DNA of 64,000 nucleotides from Bacteroidetes bacterium SCGC AAA795-G10 (GTDB taxonomy: Bacteria; Bacteroidota; Bacteroidia; Flavobacteriales; Flavobacteriaceae): positions 386,131 through 450,130 of the forward strand of contig QFDA01000001.1 in the NCBI GenBank assembly GCA_003130815.1, written 5' to 3'. Positions 18,497 through 28,537 of the stretch are shown one piece after another (the first letter of the stretch is position 1; each line of letters opens with the position of its first letter). A program made the position numbers and the translations under genes. Under the pieces are notes generated by a model. It was not told where the DNA came from. It ran no database searches and saw only the letters and a list, made by a program, of their open reading frames with translations.

Positions 18497-19473
18497 AATT
18501 CTCTCTTCATTAAATTTTCCCCAAAGTTTTTAAATATATTTTTTGCCTCCGGACTGATTTTAAGATTAGAAAGTCTTTTAAATGCCTTTATTGTGTAATC
18601 GTTTACCAATTTCATGCAAGCTTCTCCAGCATTTATTTTATCAAAAATAGACTTAACTATATCTATTTTTTTATTGCCTAACTCATTACCTGTTCTTTTG
18701 TCATACCATTTCAATAATTCTTTTTTTTCATTTGTTGAACCATAAGACATTGCATAATGAAATAATATCGTCTTTTTGTTTTCAATTATATCACCTCCAA
18801 TTTTTTTCCCAAAAGAAATTGAATCACCATATACATCAAGATAGTCATCTTGAATCTGAAAGGCAATTCCCAGTAATTCTCCAAATTCATAAATAGCTTC
18901 TAAATCATCCTGTGATGCATCTGCTATCAAAGCACCCATTTTTAAAGCACATCCTATTAAAACCGCTGTTTTTAATCTTATCATTTCTAAATAATTATTT
19001 TGATTAACATCAACTTTGTCCTCAAAATCTATGTCATATTGTTGTCCCTCACATACCTCTAGGGCAGTCTTATTCAATAGTTTTGTAAGTTTTAAAAAAA
19101 GTGGATTTTCGTACTCTTCTAATGCCTGATAAGCTTTTATTAGCATAACATCTCCAGAGATAATACCGGTATTAATATTCCATTTGTTGTGTACTGTTAA
19201 TGAACCTCTTCTTAATTCAGCACTATCCATTATATCATCATGAACTAGAGTGAAATTGTGAAAAATTTCTATTGCTAAAGCGGCACCTACTGCTTCTTTA
19301 TATTTGTTCCCAAATAAATCAGCTGACATCATTACTAATAATGGACGTATGCGTTTTCCTCCTAGATTAAGAATGTATCGAATAGGTTCGTAAAGATTTT
19401 CGGGTGATTTTTTATCTAAATAGTTTTTTAAGCTAGATTCGAAAGCATCCATGTATTTTTTCTCATTTTTCAT
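18493..19473 (-). CDS. Polyprenyl diphosphate synthase (trans-isoprenyl, probably geranylgeranyl type)
   Basis: The two aspartate-rich motifs are DDIMD (residues 79-83) and DDYLD (209-213), with GGKRIRP at 38-44. These define a head-to-tail isoprenoid chain-elongating enzyme. Phe74 sits at the fifth position before the first motif, which in this family tends to limit chain length to C15-C20; this is inference. With a lycopene cyclase next door, a role in supplying GGPP for carotenoids is plausible. A quinone side-chain role cannot be ruled out. It is divergent from the TetR efflux operon. Confidence 0.9.
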   Translation of the reverse strand: MKNEKKYMDAFESSLKNYLDKKSPENLYEPIRYILNLGGKRIRPLLVMMSADLFGNKYKEAVGAALAIEIFHNFTLVHDDIMDSAELRRGSLTVHNKWNINTGIISGDVMLIKAYQALEEYENPLFLKLTKLLNKTALEVCEGQQYDIDFEDKVDVNQNNYLEMIRLKTAVLIGCALKMGALIADASQDDLEAIYEFGELLGIAFQIQDDYLDVYGDSISFGKKIGGDIIENKKTILFHYAMSYGSTNEKKELLKWYDKRTGNELGNKKIDIVKSIFDKINAGEACMKLVNDYTIKAFKRLSNLKISPEAKNIFKNFGENLMKREF

Positions 19474-19508
19474 ATAAGTATAAAATTAAGATTTTTAATA
19501 AGAAACTT

Positions 19509-19537
19509 AGGAAACTTTTTTTGTATTTAAGTTTCCT
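19509..19537. promoter_or_regulatory. Inverted repeat, probable TetR operator
   Basis: A perfect 9-bp inverted repeat, AGGAAACTT (19509-19517) and AAGTTTCCT (19529-19537), has an 11-bp spacer. It lies between the -33 and -7 boxes of the tetR promoter. A partial third copy (GAAACTT) occurs just upstream at 19502-19508. Position and symmetry suit self-repression by the TetR protein encoded downstream, perhaps also acting on the divergent gene. Confidence 0.6.
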
Positions 19538-19549
19538 TTTATATATTTG
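19520..19549 (+). promoter_or_regulatory. Promoter of the tetR efflux operon
   Basis: TTTG (19520-19523), an 18-bp spacer and TATATTTG (19542-19549) match the Bacteroidota promoter TTTG-N17-23-TAnnTTTG closely. The ATG at 19557 lies only 8 bp downstream, so the leader is a few bases at most. Confidence 0.75.
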
Positions 19550-19556
19550 CAGGAAA

Positions 19557-20162
19557 ATGAAAGAAAAAATTATAGATATTGCTATATCAGAATTTTCAAA
19601 CTACGGTTTTAAGAGTGTTACTGTAGATGATATTGCATTGAAAATGGGTGTTTCAAAAAAAACAATCTATGCTCACTTCCCAAAAAAAGAAACTCTAGTC
19701 GAAACTAGTGTTATGAAACATTTTGACTTTGTTATAGAAAAAATTCTTTTTATTTCTAAACATTCTAAAGATCCAATCATAGAATTATACCAAATGAATA
19801 AAGAGGCTTTGAAACATCTATCAAACGAAAAAAATTCACCTATTTATCAACTGCAAAAATATTACAAAAACATCTATCTAAAACTGCAAATAAAGGAGTT
19901 TACCGTTCTAGGAGAGATGTTTTCTAAAAGTCTTTTAAGAGGTATTGAAACTGGTCTTTTTCGTTCAGAAATTAATATCGATTTTGTTACTAGGATTTTT
20001 TTTAATGGCATCAGGGGGATTCAAGATCTAGAACTTTTCCCAATTGAAAAATATAAAAACGAACAATTACTGATTCACTTCACAGAGTATCATTTAAGAG
20101 CAATCTGTACTCAAAACGGTATTGGAAAATTAAATCATTATAAAAAAGAGTTAAACGTATGA
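19557..20162 (+). CDS. TetR/AcrR family transcriptional regulator
   Basis: The N-terminal TetR helix-turn-helix is clear: IIDIAISEFSNYGF, VTVDDIALKMGVSKKTIYAHFPKKE (about residues 24-48). The C-terminal ligand domain is not specific. ATG 19557 is chosen over the longer frame from 19521, which would start inside the promoter. It is the first gene of an efflux operon and overlaps tolC by 4 bp (ATGA). It most likely represses its own operon through the inverted repeat in its promoter. The inducer is unknown. Confidence 0.92.
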   Translation: MKEKIIDIAISEFSNYGFKSVTVDDIALKMGVSKKTIYAHFPKKETLVETSVMKHFDFVIEKILFISKHSKDPIIELYQMNKEALKHLSNEKNSPIYQLQKYYKNIYLKLQIKEFTVLGEMFSKSLLRGIETGLFRSEINIDFVTRIFFNGIRGIQDLELFPIEKYKNEQLLIHFTEYHLRAICTQNGIGKLNHYKKELNV

Positions 20163-21502
20163 TTTCAAAATATTGTTGCATTTCATTTCTTATATGTAGC
20201 TTAAGTTTTACTTTTGCCCAACAACTACCTGAGGAGGTAACTCTAGAACAAGCCATAGCTTTTGGTGAAAAAAATAATCGTAATATTCAGAAAGCTAACC
20301 TTGAAATTAGAAAAGCTTACAAGGATCAATGGAGCACAATTGCTATTGGTTTACCACAAATAAGTGCAAATGCAAACTATCAAAATTTTTTAGAATTACC
20401 TACCTCTTTAATTCCAGCACAATTCTTTGGAGGAAACGAAGGCGATTTTGCAGAAGTACAGTTTGGAACTCCACAAACAATGACAGCTGGGGTTACAATT
20501 CAACAACTAATTTTTGATGGATCATATATAGTTGGTTTAGAAGCATCAAAAATTTTCCTGAAAATATCAGAAAATATTTTTGAGAAGACTGTTCTTGAAG
20601 TTAGAAAAAATATTGTTAATGCCTATTCATCAGTCCTTTTAGCTAGAGAGAATATTAGGTTACTAGAAAAAAATAGAGATAACTTAACTAAAACATTTAA
20701 TGAGCTAAACCAATTGTACCTTAATGGATTTGAGGAAGAAGAAAGTGTTGAACAAATCCGACTAACTCTATCAGGAATTGAATCGCAACTTAGATACGCT
20801 AGAAACATTGAGCGAATAACTTTAAATATGCTTAAATTTCTTATGGGTTTTCCAACAAACTCTCCATTGATTTTATCTGACACTTTAGATAAAATGACTA
20901 ACGAAAGCCTATTTAGATTTAAGATCCCTGAAGACATGAATCTAAATAATAACATCGACATAAAAATTGCTGAAAATAATTTACTTTCCGAGACTTTGTT
21001 GTACCGTTACGAAAAATCAAAAGGACTGCCAAAATTGACTGCTTTTTTAAATGGAAATTATACAGGAAATAGCGAAAGCTTTTCTTTTACACAAACAGAC
21101 CAAAAGTGGTTTGGAGCTGCACTATTTGGAGTTAATCTTCAAATCCCTGTTTTTAGTTCATTACGAAGGAGTGCCCTTTCTCAAAAAGCAAAAATTTCTG
21201 TTTCTCAAGCTGAAAGCGATTTAAAAGAAACTAAAGAAAGAATTTTAATCGAGGTTAAAGCTGCCAATAATGAGTACCAACTAGCAACAGAAAATTATTT
21301 TACTAATAAGCAAAATCTTGAGTTAGCTAATCGAATCGAACAGAAAAATACAGTTAAATATTTTGAGGGAGTTGCCAGTTCTTTTGAATTAAGAGAGGCA
21401 CAATTACAACTTTATAGTGCTCAAAATAAATATGTTAAATCAATTCAAGATGTCATTCAAAAAAAATTATTTCTAGAAACCCTTATAAACACACCTCAAT
21501 AA
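20159..21502 (+). CDS. TolC family outer membrane efflux channel
   Basis: A signal peptide (about residues 1-21, ending ...FTFAQ) is followed by two outer-membrane efflux protein repeats of the TolC family. Typical parts are LEQAIAFGEKNNRNIQKANLEIRKA near residue 30, and a coiled-coil C-terminal half ending with FEGVASSFELREAQLQLY. Length is 447 aa. It forms the exit duct for the adaptor and RND pump encoded next. Translation is coupled to tetR by the ATGA overlap. Confidence 0.93.
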   Translation: MISKYCCISFLICSLSFTFAQQLPEEVTLEQAIAFGEKNNRNIQKANLEIRKAYKDQWSTIAIGLPQISANANYQNFLELPTSLIPAQFFGGNEGDFAEVQFGTPQTMTAGVTIQQLIFDGSYIVGLEASKIFLKISENIFEKTVLEVRKNIVNAYSSVLLARENIRLLEKNRDNLTKTFNELNQLYLNGFEEEESVEQIRLTLSGIESQLRYARNIERITLNMLKFLMGFPTNSPLILSDTLDKMTNESLFRFKIPEDMNLNNNIDIKIAENNLLSETLLYRYEKSKGLPKLTAFLNGNYTGNSESFSFTQTDQKWFGAALFGVNLQIPVFSSLRRSALSQKAKISVSQAESDLKETKERILIEVKAANNEYQLATENYFTNKQNLELANRIEQKNTVKYFEGVASSFELREAQLQLYSAQNKYVKSIQDVIQKKLFLETLINTPQ

Positions 21503-21511
21503 CAAATAAAA

Positions 21512-22684
21512 ATGAAAAAAATCATCTGTCTCTTTTGCACATTTATAATCTTAATAAGTTGCAATCCGGGAAAATCAGAAATTACCATTAAAGATTCTCA
21601 ACCAAATAACAGTATTTCAGATCTAAATGCAAAAAAAGCGGAGTATTCCAAAAAGATAAATGAACTAAATCTTGAATTAGATAAAATAAATGAAGCTATA
21701 AAATCACTAGGTGGAGGTGAGAAACGTACATTGATAACCGCTTTTGAAGTAAAAAAACAACCCTTTGAACATGAAATTGAAGTTCAGGCAAACATTAAGA
21801 CTCGCCAAAATGTTTTAATATTTCCAGAATTTTCAGGAAGATTAATTGAAATAAAAGTTGCTGAAGGTCAAAAGGTAAAAAAAGGGAAACTTTTAGCAGT
21901 TATTGATGATGCAGGTTTGAAAAGTCAATTGGATCAAATGAAATTGGAATTATCTTTGGCTAAAACTTCTTATAATAGGACAAAAAGACTATGGGAGCAA
22001 AAAATTGGTTCGGAGATGATGTACTTAGAATCAAGAACTCGTTATAAAGGAGCACAAAAACAAGTTGCACAAATGAGAAAACAGTTAGCAAGGACAAAGA
22101 TCTATGCTCCTTTTGATGGTATTATTGACGAAATATCAGCAAGATTAGGAAGTAATCTTGTCCCCGGGGTAACCCCTGTACTCAGAATTGTTAATCTCGA
22201 TAAAATGTTTGCTGAATCAAATGTTCCAGAAAACTATATTCCAAATATAAGAGTTGGTAGTAAAGCGACTGTAACTATACCTGCGTTAAATCAGTCTCAA
22301 AAAACAGAAATCGAAAAGACAGGAAATTTTGTTACAGCGAGCAATAGGACATTTCGTGTCGAAGCACCACTTAAAAATCCAAATGGATTTATAAAGCCAA
22401 ATCTAAACGCAAGGCTCAATATTATAGATTATTTCAACCCAGAGGCTATAACAATTCCGTTAAGAGTATTAAGAGAAGATTCAAACGGACAAGTTTATGT
22501 GTTTGTACTAATTCAACCTGAGGAAAATGATGGTTATACAACAGAAAAAAGAAATATCAAATTAGGTAAAAGCAAAAATGAAATAGTTGAGATTCTAAAA
22601 GGGATAACTGTGGGCGAGTTAATAGTTGACGATGGAGTTAATCTCCTGGCAGATAATCAGAAAGTCAAAAGAATTATTGAATAA
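21512..22684 (+). CDS. RND efflux periplasmic adaptor (membrane fusion protein), lipoprotein
   Basis: A lipobox ends at Cys17 (ILISC), so the adaptor is anchored by lipid in the inner membrane. A short coiled coil (about residues 43-65) comes before the biotinyl-lipoyl-like domain (FSGRLIEIKVAEGQKVKKGKLLAVID), the alpha-hairpin, and the second lipoyl half (ARTKIYAPFDGIIDEISARLG). A beta-barrel domain follows. Length is 390 aa. Its stop overlaps the RND pump start by one base (TAATG). The substrate of the pump cannot be told from sequence. Confidence 0.93.
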   Translation: MKKIICLFCTFIILISCNPGKSEITIKDSQPNNSISDLNAKKAEYSKKINELNLELDKINEAIKSLGGGEKRTLITAFEVKKQPFEHEIEVQANIKTRQNVLIFPEFSGRLIEIKVAEGQKVKKGKLLAVIDDAGLKSQLDQMKLELSLAKTSYNRTKRLWEQKIGSEMMYLESRTRYKGAQKQVAQMRKQLARTKIYAPFDGIIDEISARLGSNLVPGVTPVLRIVNLDKMFAESNVPENYIPNIRVGSKATVTIPALNQSQKTEIEKTGNFVTASNRTFRVEAPLKNPNGFIKPNLNARLNIIDYFNPEAITIPLRVLREDSNGQVYVFVLIQPEENDGYTTEKRNIKLGKSKNEIVEILKGITVGELIVDDGVNLLADNQKVKRIIE

Positions 22685-25600
22685 TGACTACACCAAAAAA
22701 CATTACAAAATTTAAAGAATTTTTACTCTCCTCTTGGGCAATAGATCATCGGACAGTCGTTTATGTGATTATGACTATTTTCTTTATCCTAGGAATTTCA
22801 GCTTATTTCTCGATGCCAAGAGAGGCGTTCCCTGAAATAAATGATACCAAAGTTTTTGTTAGTACTATTTATCCTGGAAATACCGCTGAGGATATAGAAC
22901 GTATTGTAACAGATCCCTTAGAGGAAGCATTAAAAGGCGTTTCAAACCTAGTTGAAATTAAATCTGATTCATCCGAAGATTTCTCGGTTATAGATATAGA
23001 GTTCGATGAAAATATAAGTGTCGCTGATGCCAAGCAAAAAGTAAAAGACTTAGTTGATGGAATTACTTCAGGTCCAGATTGGCCTGTCTTTAATAATGCT
23101 AAAATTGAACCAAACGTTTTTGAATTAGACTTTTCAGAATTTCAACCTATTCTTAGTATAAGTTTAATAGGAGACTATCCTATTGAGCAACTAAAAAACT
23201 ACGCAGAAAGCATAGAAAATCAAATTGAACAATTAACCCAAGTAAAGGAAGTAAAAATTCGTGGGATTCAAACTTTTGAAGTCGAAGTTGCTGTAGACAT
23301 TTATAAGATGACTGCTTCAAGAGTATCGTTTAACGATATTTTAGGTGCTATTTCAAATGAAAACTCCACTATCTCAAGTGGAAATGTAGTTATGGGGGGG
23401 CAAAGGCGTAACATACGTTTAACAGGTGAGATTGAAAGACCTGAAGAACTTGAAAATATTGTAGTAAAAACTGATGGAGGTCCAGTCTATCTTGGTGAGA
23501 TCGCCAAAATAAGTTTTAAAGAAAAAGAGGCAACATCATATGCGCGCTCCTTTGGTGAGAAAGCAGTTTTGCTAAATGTAATCAAAAGAGGGGGTAAAAA
23601 TCTTATTAAAGCTGCTAGTGAGATAAGAAAAATTGTGACAAATCTAAAAAAAACTGGTTTCCCTTCAGATATCAAAGTTACCATTTCAAATGATTCGTCC
23701 AATTTAACACTCAATCAGGTAAACGAGCTTGTAAATAGTATCATTTTCGGAATTTTACTCGTGGTAACAGTACTAATGTTTTTCTTAGGATTTAGAAATG
23801 CATTATTTGTAGGATTTGCTATACCAATGTCAATGTTCATGTCATTTATGATACTTTCAACACTTGGATACACAATGAATACTATGGTTCTATTCGGCCT
23901 TGTAATGGGACTAGGTATGCTGGTAGATAATGGAATTGTTGTTGTGGAAAATGTATATCGTTTAATGGAAAAGGAAGGCATGTCAAGAATATCTGCTGCA
24001 AAGGCAGGAATAGGTGAGATTGCTTTCCCAATTATTGTCTCAACTGCAACTACTATTGCTGCTTTTGTACCTCTTGGAGCATGGCCAGGTTTAATGGGAG
24101 AATTCATGATTTATTTCCCAATTACTCTTTCTGTCGTTCTTGGCTCTTCATTAATAGTTGCAATTTTTTTCAATTCAATGTTAGTGTCTCAATTTATGGA
24201 AATTAAGGATCGTGAAATCACAAATAAGTCCCTTTGGCGTCTAACTATCATTTTGGGTAGTTTGGGAATTATTCTATTATTTGGAAATCAAAATTTCCGG
24301 CTTTTTGGAAATCTAATGCTACTTACACCAATATTATTTTGGATGTACAAACTTTTTATTAAAAATTTAGCAAATACCTTTCAAAATACTTTTTTAATTA
24401 AACTTGAAAATGGTTATCGTAAGTTTTTGACGTTTGCTTTAAGCGGTTATAAACCAGTTTTTTTTCTTGGTGGGACATTTTTCTTGTTATTTACTTCCTT
24501 CGTTTTAATGGGAATTTTTCCACCACGCGTTGAATTTTTTCCTGAAAACGAACCTCAACAAATACTTGTATTAATAGAATATCCTGAAGGAACTGCAATT
24601 GAAAAAACTAATCGAATTACAAAAAAAATTGAATCACAGGTTTTCCAAGTAATGGACCGTCCTAAATACAACAAAAATAAATTTAACCTCCTAGTTGAAT
24701 CAGGAGTAGCTCAAGTTGGTGAAGGAGCTGGAAATCCTTTTATTGATGGTGGAAATACAAATGAACTCCCTCATAAAGGAAAAATTACACTTACAATGCG
24801 GGAATTCAAATTGCGTGAAGGTGTATCTAGTGAAGAATTGAGAAAAGATATTCAACAACAACTAGATGGAAAGTTTCCTGGAGTTTCGATTTCAGTAGAA
24901 AAGGATGCGAATGGTCCTCCAGCAGGATATCCAATAACTATAGAAATTACTGGAAAAGAATATATAGAATTGGTTGAAACAGCAAAATCTATGAAAGATT
25001 ACCTAAATCAAATAAATATTGCTGGTGTTGAGGAACTTAAGATTGATGTAAGTAAAAATAAACCTGGAGTAAAAATCAATATTGATCGCAAAAAGGCTGG
25101 AGAGTTAGGAGTATCAACATCTCAAGTAGGACAACTTTTAAGAAGCTCGCTTTTTGGTACCAAAGCTGGGATATTTAAAAAAGATGGTGAGGATTATGAA
25201 ATTAACGTTCGTTTTAACAAATCTAATCGTTACGACAATAATGCTTTATTTAACCAAAATATTATTTTTAGAGATCCAGCAAACGGTCAAATTAAAGAAA
25301 TCCCTGTTACTTCATTAATTGAAAGAAAAAATATTACCAGCTTTAATGCTATTAAACATAGACAACTTAATCGTGTAGTTACACTATATTCTGACGTTTT
25401 AGCGGGTTTTAATGCAAATGCTGTTGTCGATAATATAAAGAAAGCTCTTTTAAGTTTTAATTTAGAGGATAATATTCAATACAAATTTTCTGGTGAAATT
25501 GAAGAACAAGAAAAAAATATGTCTTTCCTATCAAATGCCCTACTAGCGGCTTTAGGATTAATATTATTACTACTCGTATTCCAATTTAATTCAATCTCTA

Positions 25601-26130
25601 AGCCTATTATTATTTTACTTTCTATTTTCCTAAGTTTTACAGGTGTGTTCCTTGGATTGATGGCTTTTCAAATGCCGTTTGTTATTTTAATGACCATGAT
25701 GGGAATCATTTCATTAGCAGGAATTGTTGTAAATAATGGAGTAGTTCTCCTAGACTATACGCAGTTATTGATTGATAGAAAAACTATGGAGCTTAAAGTT
25801 CCTGAAGGTTTTATTTTAGAAAAAAAAGAAGCAATAAAAGCAATGATAGAGGGTGGTACCGCAAGACTAAGGCCTGTTATACTTACTGCAATAACAACTG
25901 TTCTAGGTTTAATACCCCTTGCAATTGGTCTTAACATTGATTTTTTCTCTTTATTCTCAGACCTAGATCCAAAAATCTATATTGGAGGTGATAATGTAAT
26001 TTTTTGGGGTCCTTTAGCATGGACTGTAATATTTGGCTTAACTTTTGCCACATTTTTGACCCTTGTAATTGTGCCTGCAACTTTTTCAATAGTATATTCA
26101 ATTAAAGTTTGGCTCAAGAAAAAATTATAA
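22684..26130 (+). CDS. RND efflux transporter permease (AcrB/HAE family)
   Basis: This is a 1148-residue inner-membrane pump with TM1 near residue 20, a first periplasmic domain, TM2-6, a long cytoplasmic/TM loop, a second periplasmic domain and TM8-12. The TM4 proton-relay region reads GLGMLVDNGIVVVEN, with Asp-Asn where AcrB has Asp-Asp. TM10 shows GIVVNNGVVLLDY. An extra hydrophobic stretch (about residues 520-560) makes it slightly longer than AcrB. It works with the adaptor and TolC protein of the same operon. The drug or metabolite exported is unknown, but the pattern is of a multidrug rather than heavy-metal type. Confidence 0.95.
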   Translation: MTTPKNITKFKEFLLSSWAIDHRTVVYVIMTIFFILGISAYFSMPREAFPEINDTKVFVSTIYPGNTAEDIERIVTDPLEEALKGVSNLVEIKSDSSEDFSVIDIEFDENISVADAKQKVKDLVDGITSGPDWPVFNNAKIEPNVFELDFSEFQPILSISLIGDYPIEQLKNYAESIENQIEQLTQVKEVKIRGIQTFEVEVAVDIYKMTASRVSFNDILGAISNENSTISSGNVVMGGQRRNIRLTGEIERPEELENIVVKTDGGPVYLGEIAKISFKEKEATSYARSFGEKAVLLNVIKRGGKNLIKAASEIRKIVTNLKKTGFPSDIKVTISNDSSNLTLNQVNELVNSIIFGILLVVTVLMFFLGFRNALFVGFAIPMSMFMSFMILSTLGYTMNTMVLFGLVMGLGMLVDNGIVVVENVYRLMEKEGMSRISAAKAGIGEIAFPIIVSTATTIAAFVPLGAWPGLMGEFMIYFPITLSVVLGSSLIVAIFFNSMLVSQFMEIKDREITNKSLWRLTIILGSLGIILLFGNQNFRLFGNLMLLTPILFWMYKLFIKNLANTFQNTFLIKLENGYRKFLTFALSGYKPVFFLGGTFFLLFTSFVLMGIFPPRVEFFPENEPQQILVLIEYPEGTAIEKTNRITKKIESQVFQVMDRPKYNKNKFNLLVESGVAQVGEGAGNPFIDGGNTNELPHKGKITLTMREFKLREGVSSEELRKDIQQQLDGKFPGVSISVEKDANGPPAGYPITIEITGKEYIELVETAKSMKDYLNQINIAGVEELKIDVSKNKPGVKINIDRKKAGELGVSTSQVGQLLRSSLFGTKAGIFKKDGEDYEINVRFNKSNRYDNNALFNQNIIFRDPANGQIKEIPVTSLIERKNITSFNAIKHRQLNRVVTLYSDVLAGFNANAVVDNIKKALLSFNLEDNIQYKFSGEIEEQEKNMSFLSNALLAALGLILLLLVFQFNSISKPIIILLSIFLSFTGVFLGLMAFQMPFVILMTMMGIISLAGIVVNNGVVLLDYTQLLIDRKTMELKVPEGFILEKKEAIKAMIEGGTARLRPVILTAITTVLGLIPLAIGLNIDFFSLFSDLDPKIYIGGDNVIFWGPLAWTVIFGLTFATFLTLVIVPATFSIVYSIKVWLKKKL

Positions 26131-26193
26131 AGAATACAAAATCATACTGCAAACGCATTAGGATTTTTTATTTTTACCTCAACTAGGAATATT

Positions 26194-27954
26194 ATGTATA
26201 GATCTCATAACTGTGGTGCATTAACAATCAATGACTTAAATAAAAGTGTCACCTTGTCTGGATGGGTTCATAGGATTAGAGATAAAGGCTTTATTATATG
26301 GGTAGATATTAGAGATCGGTATGGTATTACTCAATTGGTTTTTGACGAAAAACGAAGCCCTAGTGAAATTTTCAAAAAAGCTGGTAAAATTGGAAGAGAA
26401 TTTATAATTAAAGTAAAAGGCGATGTAATTGAACGGGAAGCTAAAAATCGTAATATTAAAACAGGGGCTGTAGAGATATTAGTAAAAGATTTATCTATTT
26501 TAAATGAAGCTCTTGTACCTCCATTTACAATTGAAGACCGTACTGATGGAGGTGAAGAACTTAGAATGCGGTTTCGATATCTAGATATACGAAGAAATCC
26601 CGTTAAAAAAAAATTAATATTTCGTTCGAAAGTAACTATGTTAATTCGTGAGTACTTGATAAAAACTGGTTTTATTGATGTTGAAACACCTTATTTAATA
26701 AAATCAACACCTGAAGGAGCACGTGACTTTGTAGTCCCTTCAAGATCAAGTCCAGGGCAATTTTATGCTTTGCCCCAGTCTCCACAAACTTTCAAGCAAT
26801 TATTAATGGTTGGCGGGATTGATAAGTACTTCCAAATTGTAAAATGTTTTAGGGATGAAGACTTAAGAGCAGATAGGCAACCTGAGTTCACTCAAATTGA
26901 TTGTGAGATGTCATTTGTGCAGCAAGACGATATCCTAGCTGTATTTGAAAATCTAGTAAAATATTTACTTAAAGAAGTTAAAGATATAGAGATTGCTAAA
27001 ATACCTAGAATGACTTACGACGAAGCAATGGAAAAATATGGAACTGATAAACCTGACATTCGTTTTGAAATGACCCTCACCGAGTTGAATTGCGTTACAC
27101 AAGGCAAGGGTTTTGAGATATTTGATAAAAGTGATCTTGTTGTTGGAATTGTTGTCCCTGGTGCTGCAACTTTTTCTAGGAAAGATATTGATGAGTATAT
27201 AAATTGGGTTAAGCGTCCGCAGATTGGTGCAAAAGGTATGATTTGGTTAAAATTTAATACTGATGAAAGTTTTAAATCATCTGTAGATAAATTTTATACT
27301 GAAGCCGACTTAAAACTATGGGCAGAAAGATGTAAAGCCAAACCTGGAGACTTAATTTTTGTGCTTGCGGGTGAAACAAATGCTACGCGGTTCCAAGTAA
27401 GTTCTCTTCGTATGGAATTAGCAGAACGTTTGGAAATGAGAAATCCTGAAATTTTTGCTCCAGTTTGGGTTACTGATTTTCCACTTTTTAAATGGGATAC
27501 AGAAACTAAGCGTTATCAAGCCATTCACCATCCTTTTACTGCTCCAAAATCTGAACATCTTAATTTACTTGAAAAAGATCCTTCCTCAGTCAAAGCAAGT
27601 GCTTATGACTTAATAATTAACGGAAATGAAATTGGGGGTGGCTCAATACGGATACACGATCAAGATCTTCAATCTAAAATTTTTGATTTACTTGGATTTT
27701 CAAAAAAAGATGCTTCGGAACAATTCGGTTTTCTTATGGAAGCTTTTCGTTATGGAGCCCCTCCTCATGGCGGAATTGCGTTTGGTCTAGATCGCCTAAT
27801 CGCTATTCTTGCAGGAGAAGAAATTATTCGTGATTTCATTGCCTTCCCAAAAAATAATAGTGGAAGAGATGTTATGATAAATGCGCCTTCCCATATTGAC
27901 CCTGTTCAAATAAAAGAGCTCTCTCTTAAAATTGATAATACCAAAGATGAATGA
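26194..27954 (+). CDS. aspS: Aspartyl-tRNA synthetase
   Basis: This class II synthetase charges tRNA-Asp. The N-terminal OB anticodon-binding domain contains [22 protein letters not shown]. Motif 2 is [18 protein letters not shown] near residue 218 and motif 3 is [13 protein letters not shown] near residue 532. A GAD insertion domain sits between them, as in bacterial AspRS. Length is 586 aa. It overlaps the small membrane protein gene by 4 bp. No tRNA-Asp/Asn amidotransferase genes are in view, so discriminating or non-discriminating type is not shown. Confidence 0.97.
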   Translation: MYRSHNCGALTINDLNKSVTLSGWVHRIRDKGFIIWVDIRDRYGITQLVFDEKRSPSEIFKKAGKIGREFIIKVKGDVIEREAKNRNIKTGAVEILVKDLSILNEALVPPFTIEDRTDGGEELRMRFRYLDIRRNPVKKKLIFRSKVTMLIREYLIKTGFIDVETPYLIKSTPEGARDFVVPSRSSPGQFYALPQSPQTFKQLLMVGGIDKYFQIVKCFRDEDLRADRQPEFTQIDCEMSFVQQDDILAVFENLVKYLLKEVKDIEIAKIPRMTYDEAMEKYGTDKPDIRFEMTLTELNCVTQGKGFEIFDKSDLVVGIVVPGAATFSRKDIDEYINWVKRPQIGAKGMIWLKFNTDESFKSSVDKFYTEADLKLWAERCKAKPGDLIFVLAGETNATRFQVSSLRMELAERLEMRNPEIFAPVWVTDFPLFKWDTETKRYQAIHHPFTAPKSEHLNLLEKDPSSVKASAYDLIINGNEIGGGSIRIHDQDLQSKIFDLLGFSKKDASEQFGFLMEAFRYGAPPHGGIAFGLDRLIAILAGEEIIRDFIAFPKNNSGRDVMINAPSHIDPVQIKELSLKIDNTKDE

Positions 27955-28184
27955 AAGTTTTTCTTCGAATCCTATTTTTCTTAATTACAATTAGCTTAAG
28001 TTATGGTCTTTATCATAAAAACTTTATTGATTTTACTTTTGGTGAAAGAGTCATTGGTTTTACAGTCATTTTTGCCGCATTTATTTACTTGCCTATTTTC
28101 CTCTATCACCGTTGGAAAGGTAAAAAACTTAAGGATTACGTGCTTAGTGAAAAGAATTTGAAAAAAATTAGAGATAGAAAATAA
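27951..28184 (+). CDS. Small two-TM membrane protein, coupled to aspS
   Basis: This 77-residue protein has two hydrophobic segments (about residues 4-20 and 34-52) and a basic C-terminal tail rich in Lys/Arg ([10 protein letters not shown]...KIRDRK). Its start overlaps the aspS stop as ATGA, so it is probably translated by coupling. I do not recognise a named family. The coupled position and membrane pattern argue that it is real. No function is suggested. Confidence 0.7.
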   Translation: MKVFLRILFFLITISLSYGLYHKNFIDFTFGERVIGFTVIFAAFIYLPIFLYHRWKGKKLKDYVLSEKNLKKIRDRK

Positions 28185-28272
28185 AATAAGCTTAAGTAAT
28201 TTTAACAATTAGGACGAAACTTGATACTAAAAATAAAATTGTAAAAAAAGAGCTCTCCATAAATAATAAAGT

Positions 28273-28280
28273 TACCTTTG
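28273..28280 (+). promoter_or_regulatory. Promoter -7 box of the cold-shock gene
   Basis: TACCTTTG matches TAnnTTTG and lies 20 bp before the csp start. No TTTG is found at the proper upstream distance. The short leader after it (about 15 nt) has no long structured cold-shock 5' UTR of the E. coli cspA type. Confidence 0.5.
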
Positions 28281-28300
28281 GATAAACTATTAAAATAAAT

Positions 28301-28495
28301 ATGACAGGTACAGTTAAATTTTTTAATGAAGCAAAAGGATATGGCTTTATTACCAATGATGAGTCTGGTGAAGACGTTTTCGTCCACGTATCATCACTTA
28401 ACGGAATTTCTTTAAAAGAAGGTTCTAAAGTAGAATATGTTGAAGAGGAAGGCAAAAAAGGTAAGCAGGCCACCAACATAACTCTTGTGGAATAA
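28301..28495 (+). CDS. Cold-shock domain protein (CspA family)
   Basis: This single 64-residue cold-shock domain has both RNA-binding motifs: KGYGFI (residues 12-17) and VFVHV (26-30). It is a cytoplasmic single-stranded RNA/DNA-binding chaperone. It lies 116 bp after the small membrane protein gene with its own -7 box, and is followed by a hairpin shared with the convergent tadA gene. Whether it is cold-induced cannot be seen from sequence. Confidence 0.93.
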   Translation: MTGTVKFFNEAKGYGFITNDESGEDVFVHVSSLNGISLKEGSKVEYVEEEGKKGKQATNITLVE

Positions 28496-28509
28496 ACGTT
28501 TTGATTTTA

Positions 28510-28537
28510 GGAGATAAAAGGTCTATTTTCTCCTTTT
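28510..28537. terminator. Hairpin between csp and tadA
   Basis: GGAGA (28510-28514) pairs with TCTCC (28529-28533), with extra A/T pairing inside, and TTTT follows on the plus strand. It lies 15 bp after the csp stop and overlaps the last codons of tadA. It could serve csp, or both convergent genes. The stem is short. Confidence 0.5.

Noticed and set aside
23715-24107. 130-codon minus-strand frame inside the RND pump gene
   Set aside because: It is a shadow of transmembrane-coding sequence on the opposite strand; no start signal or family match.
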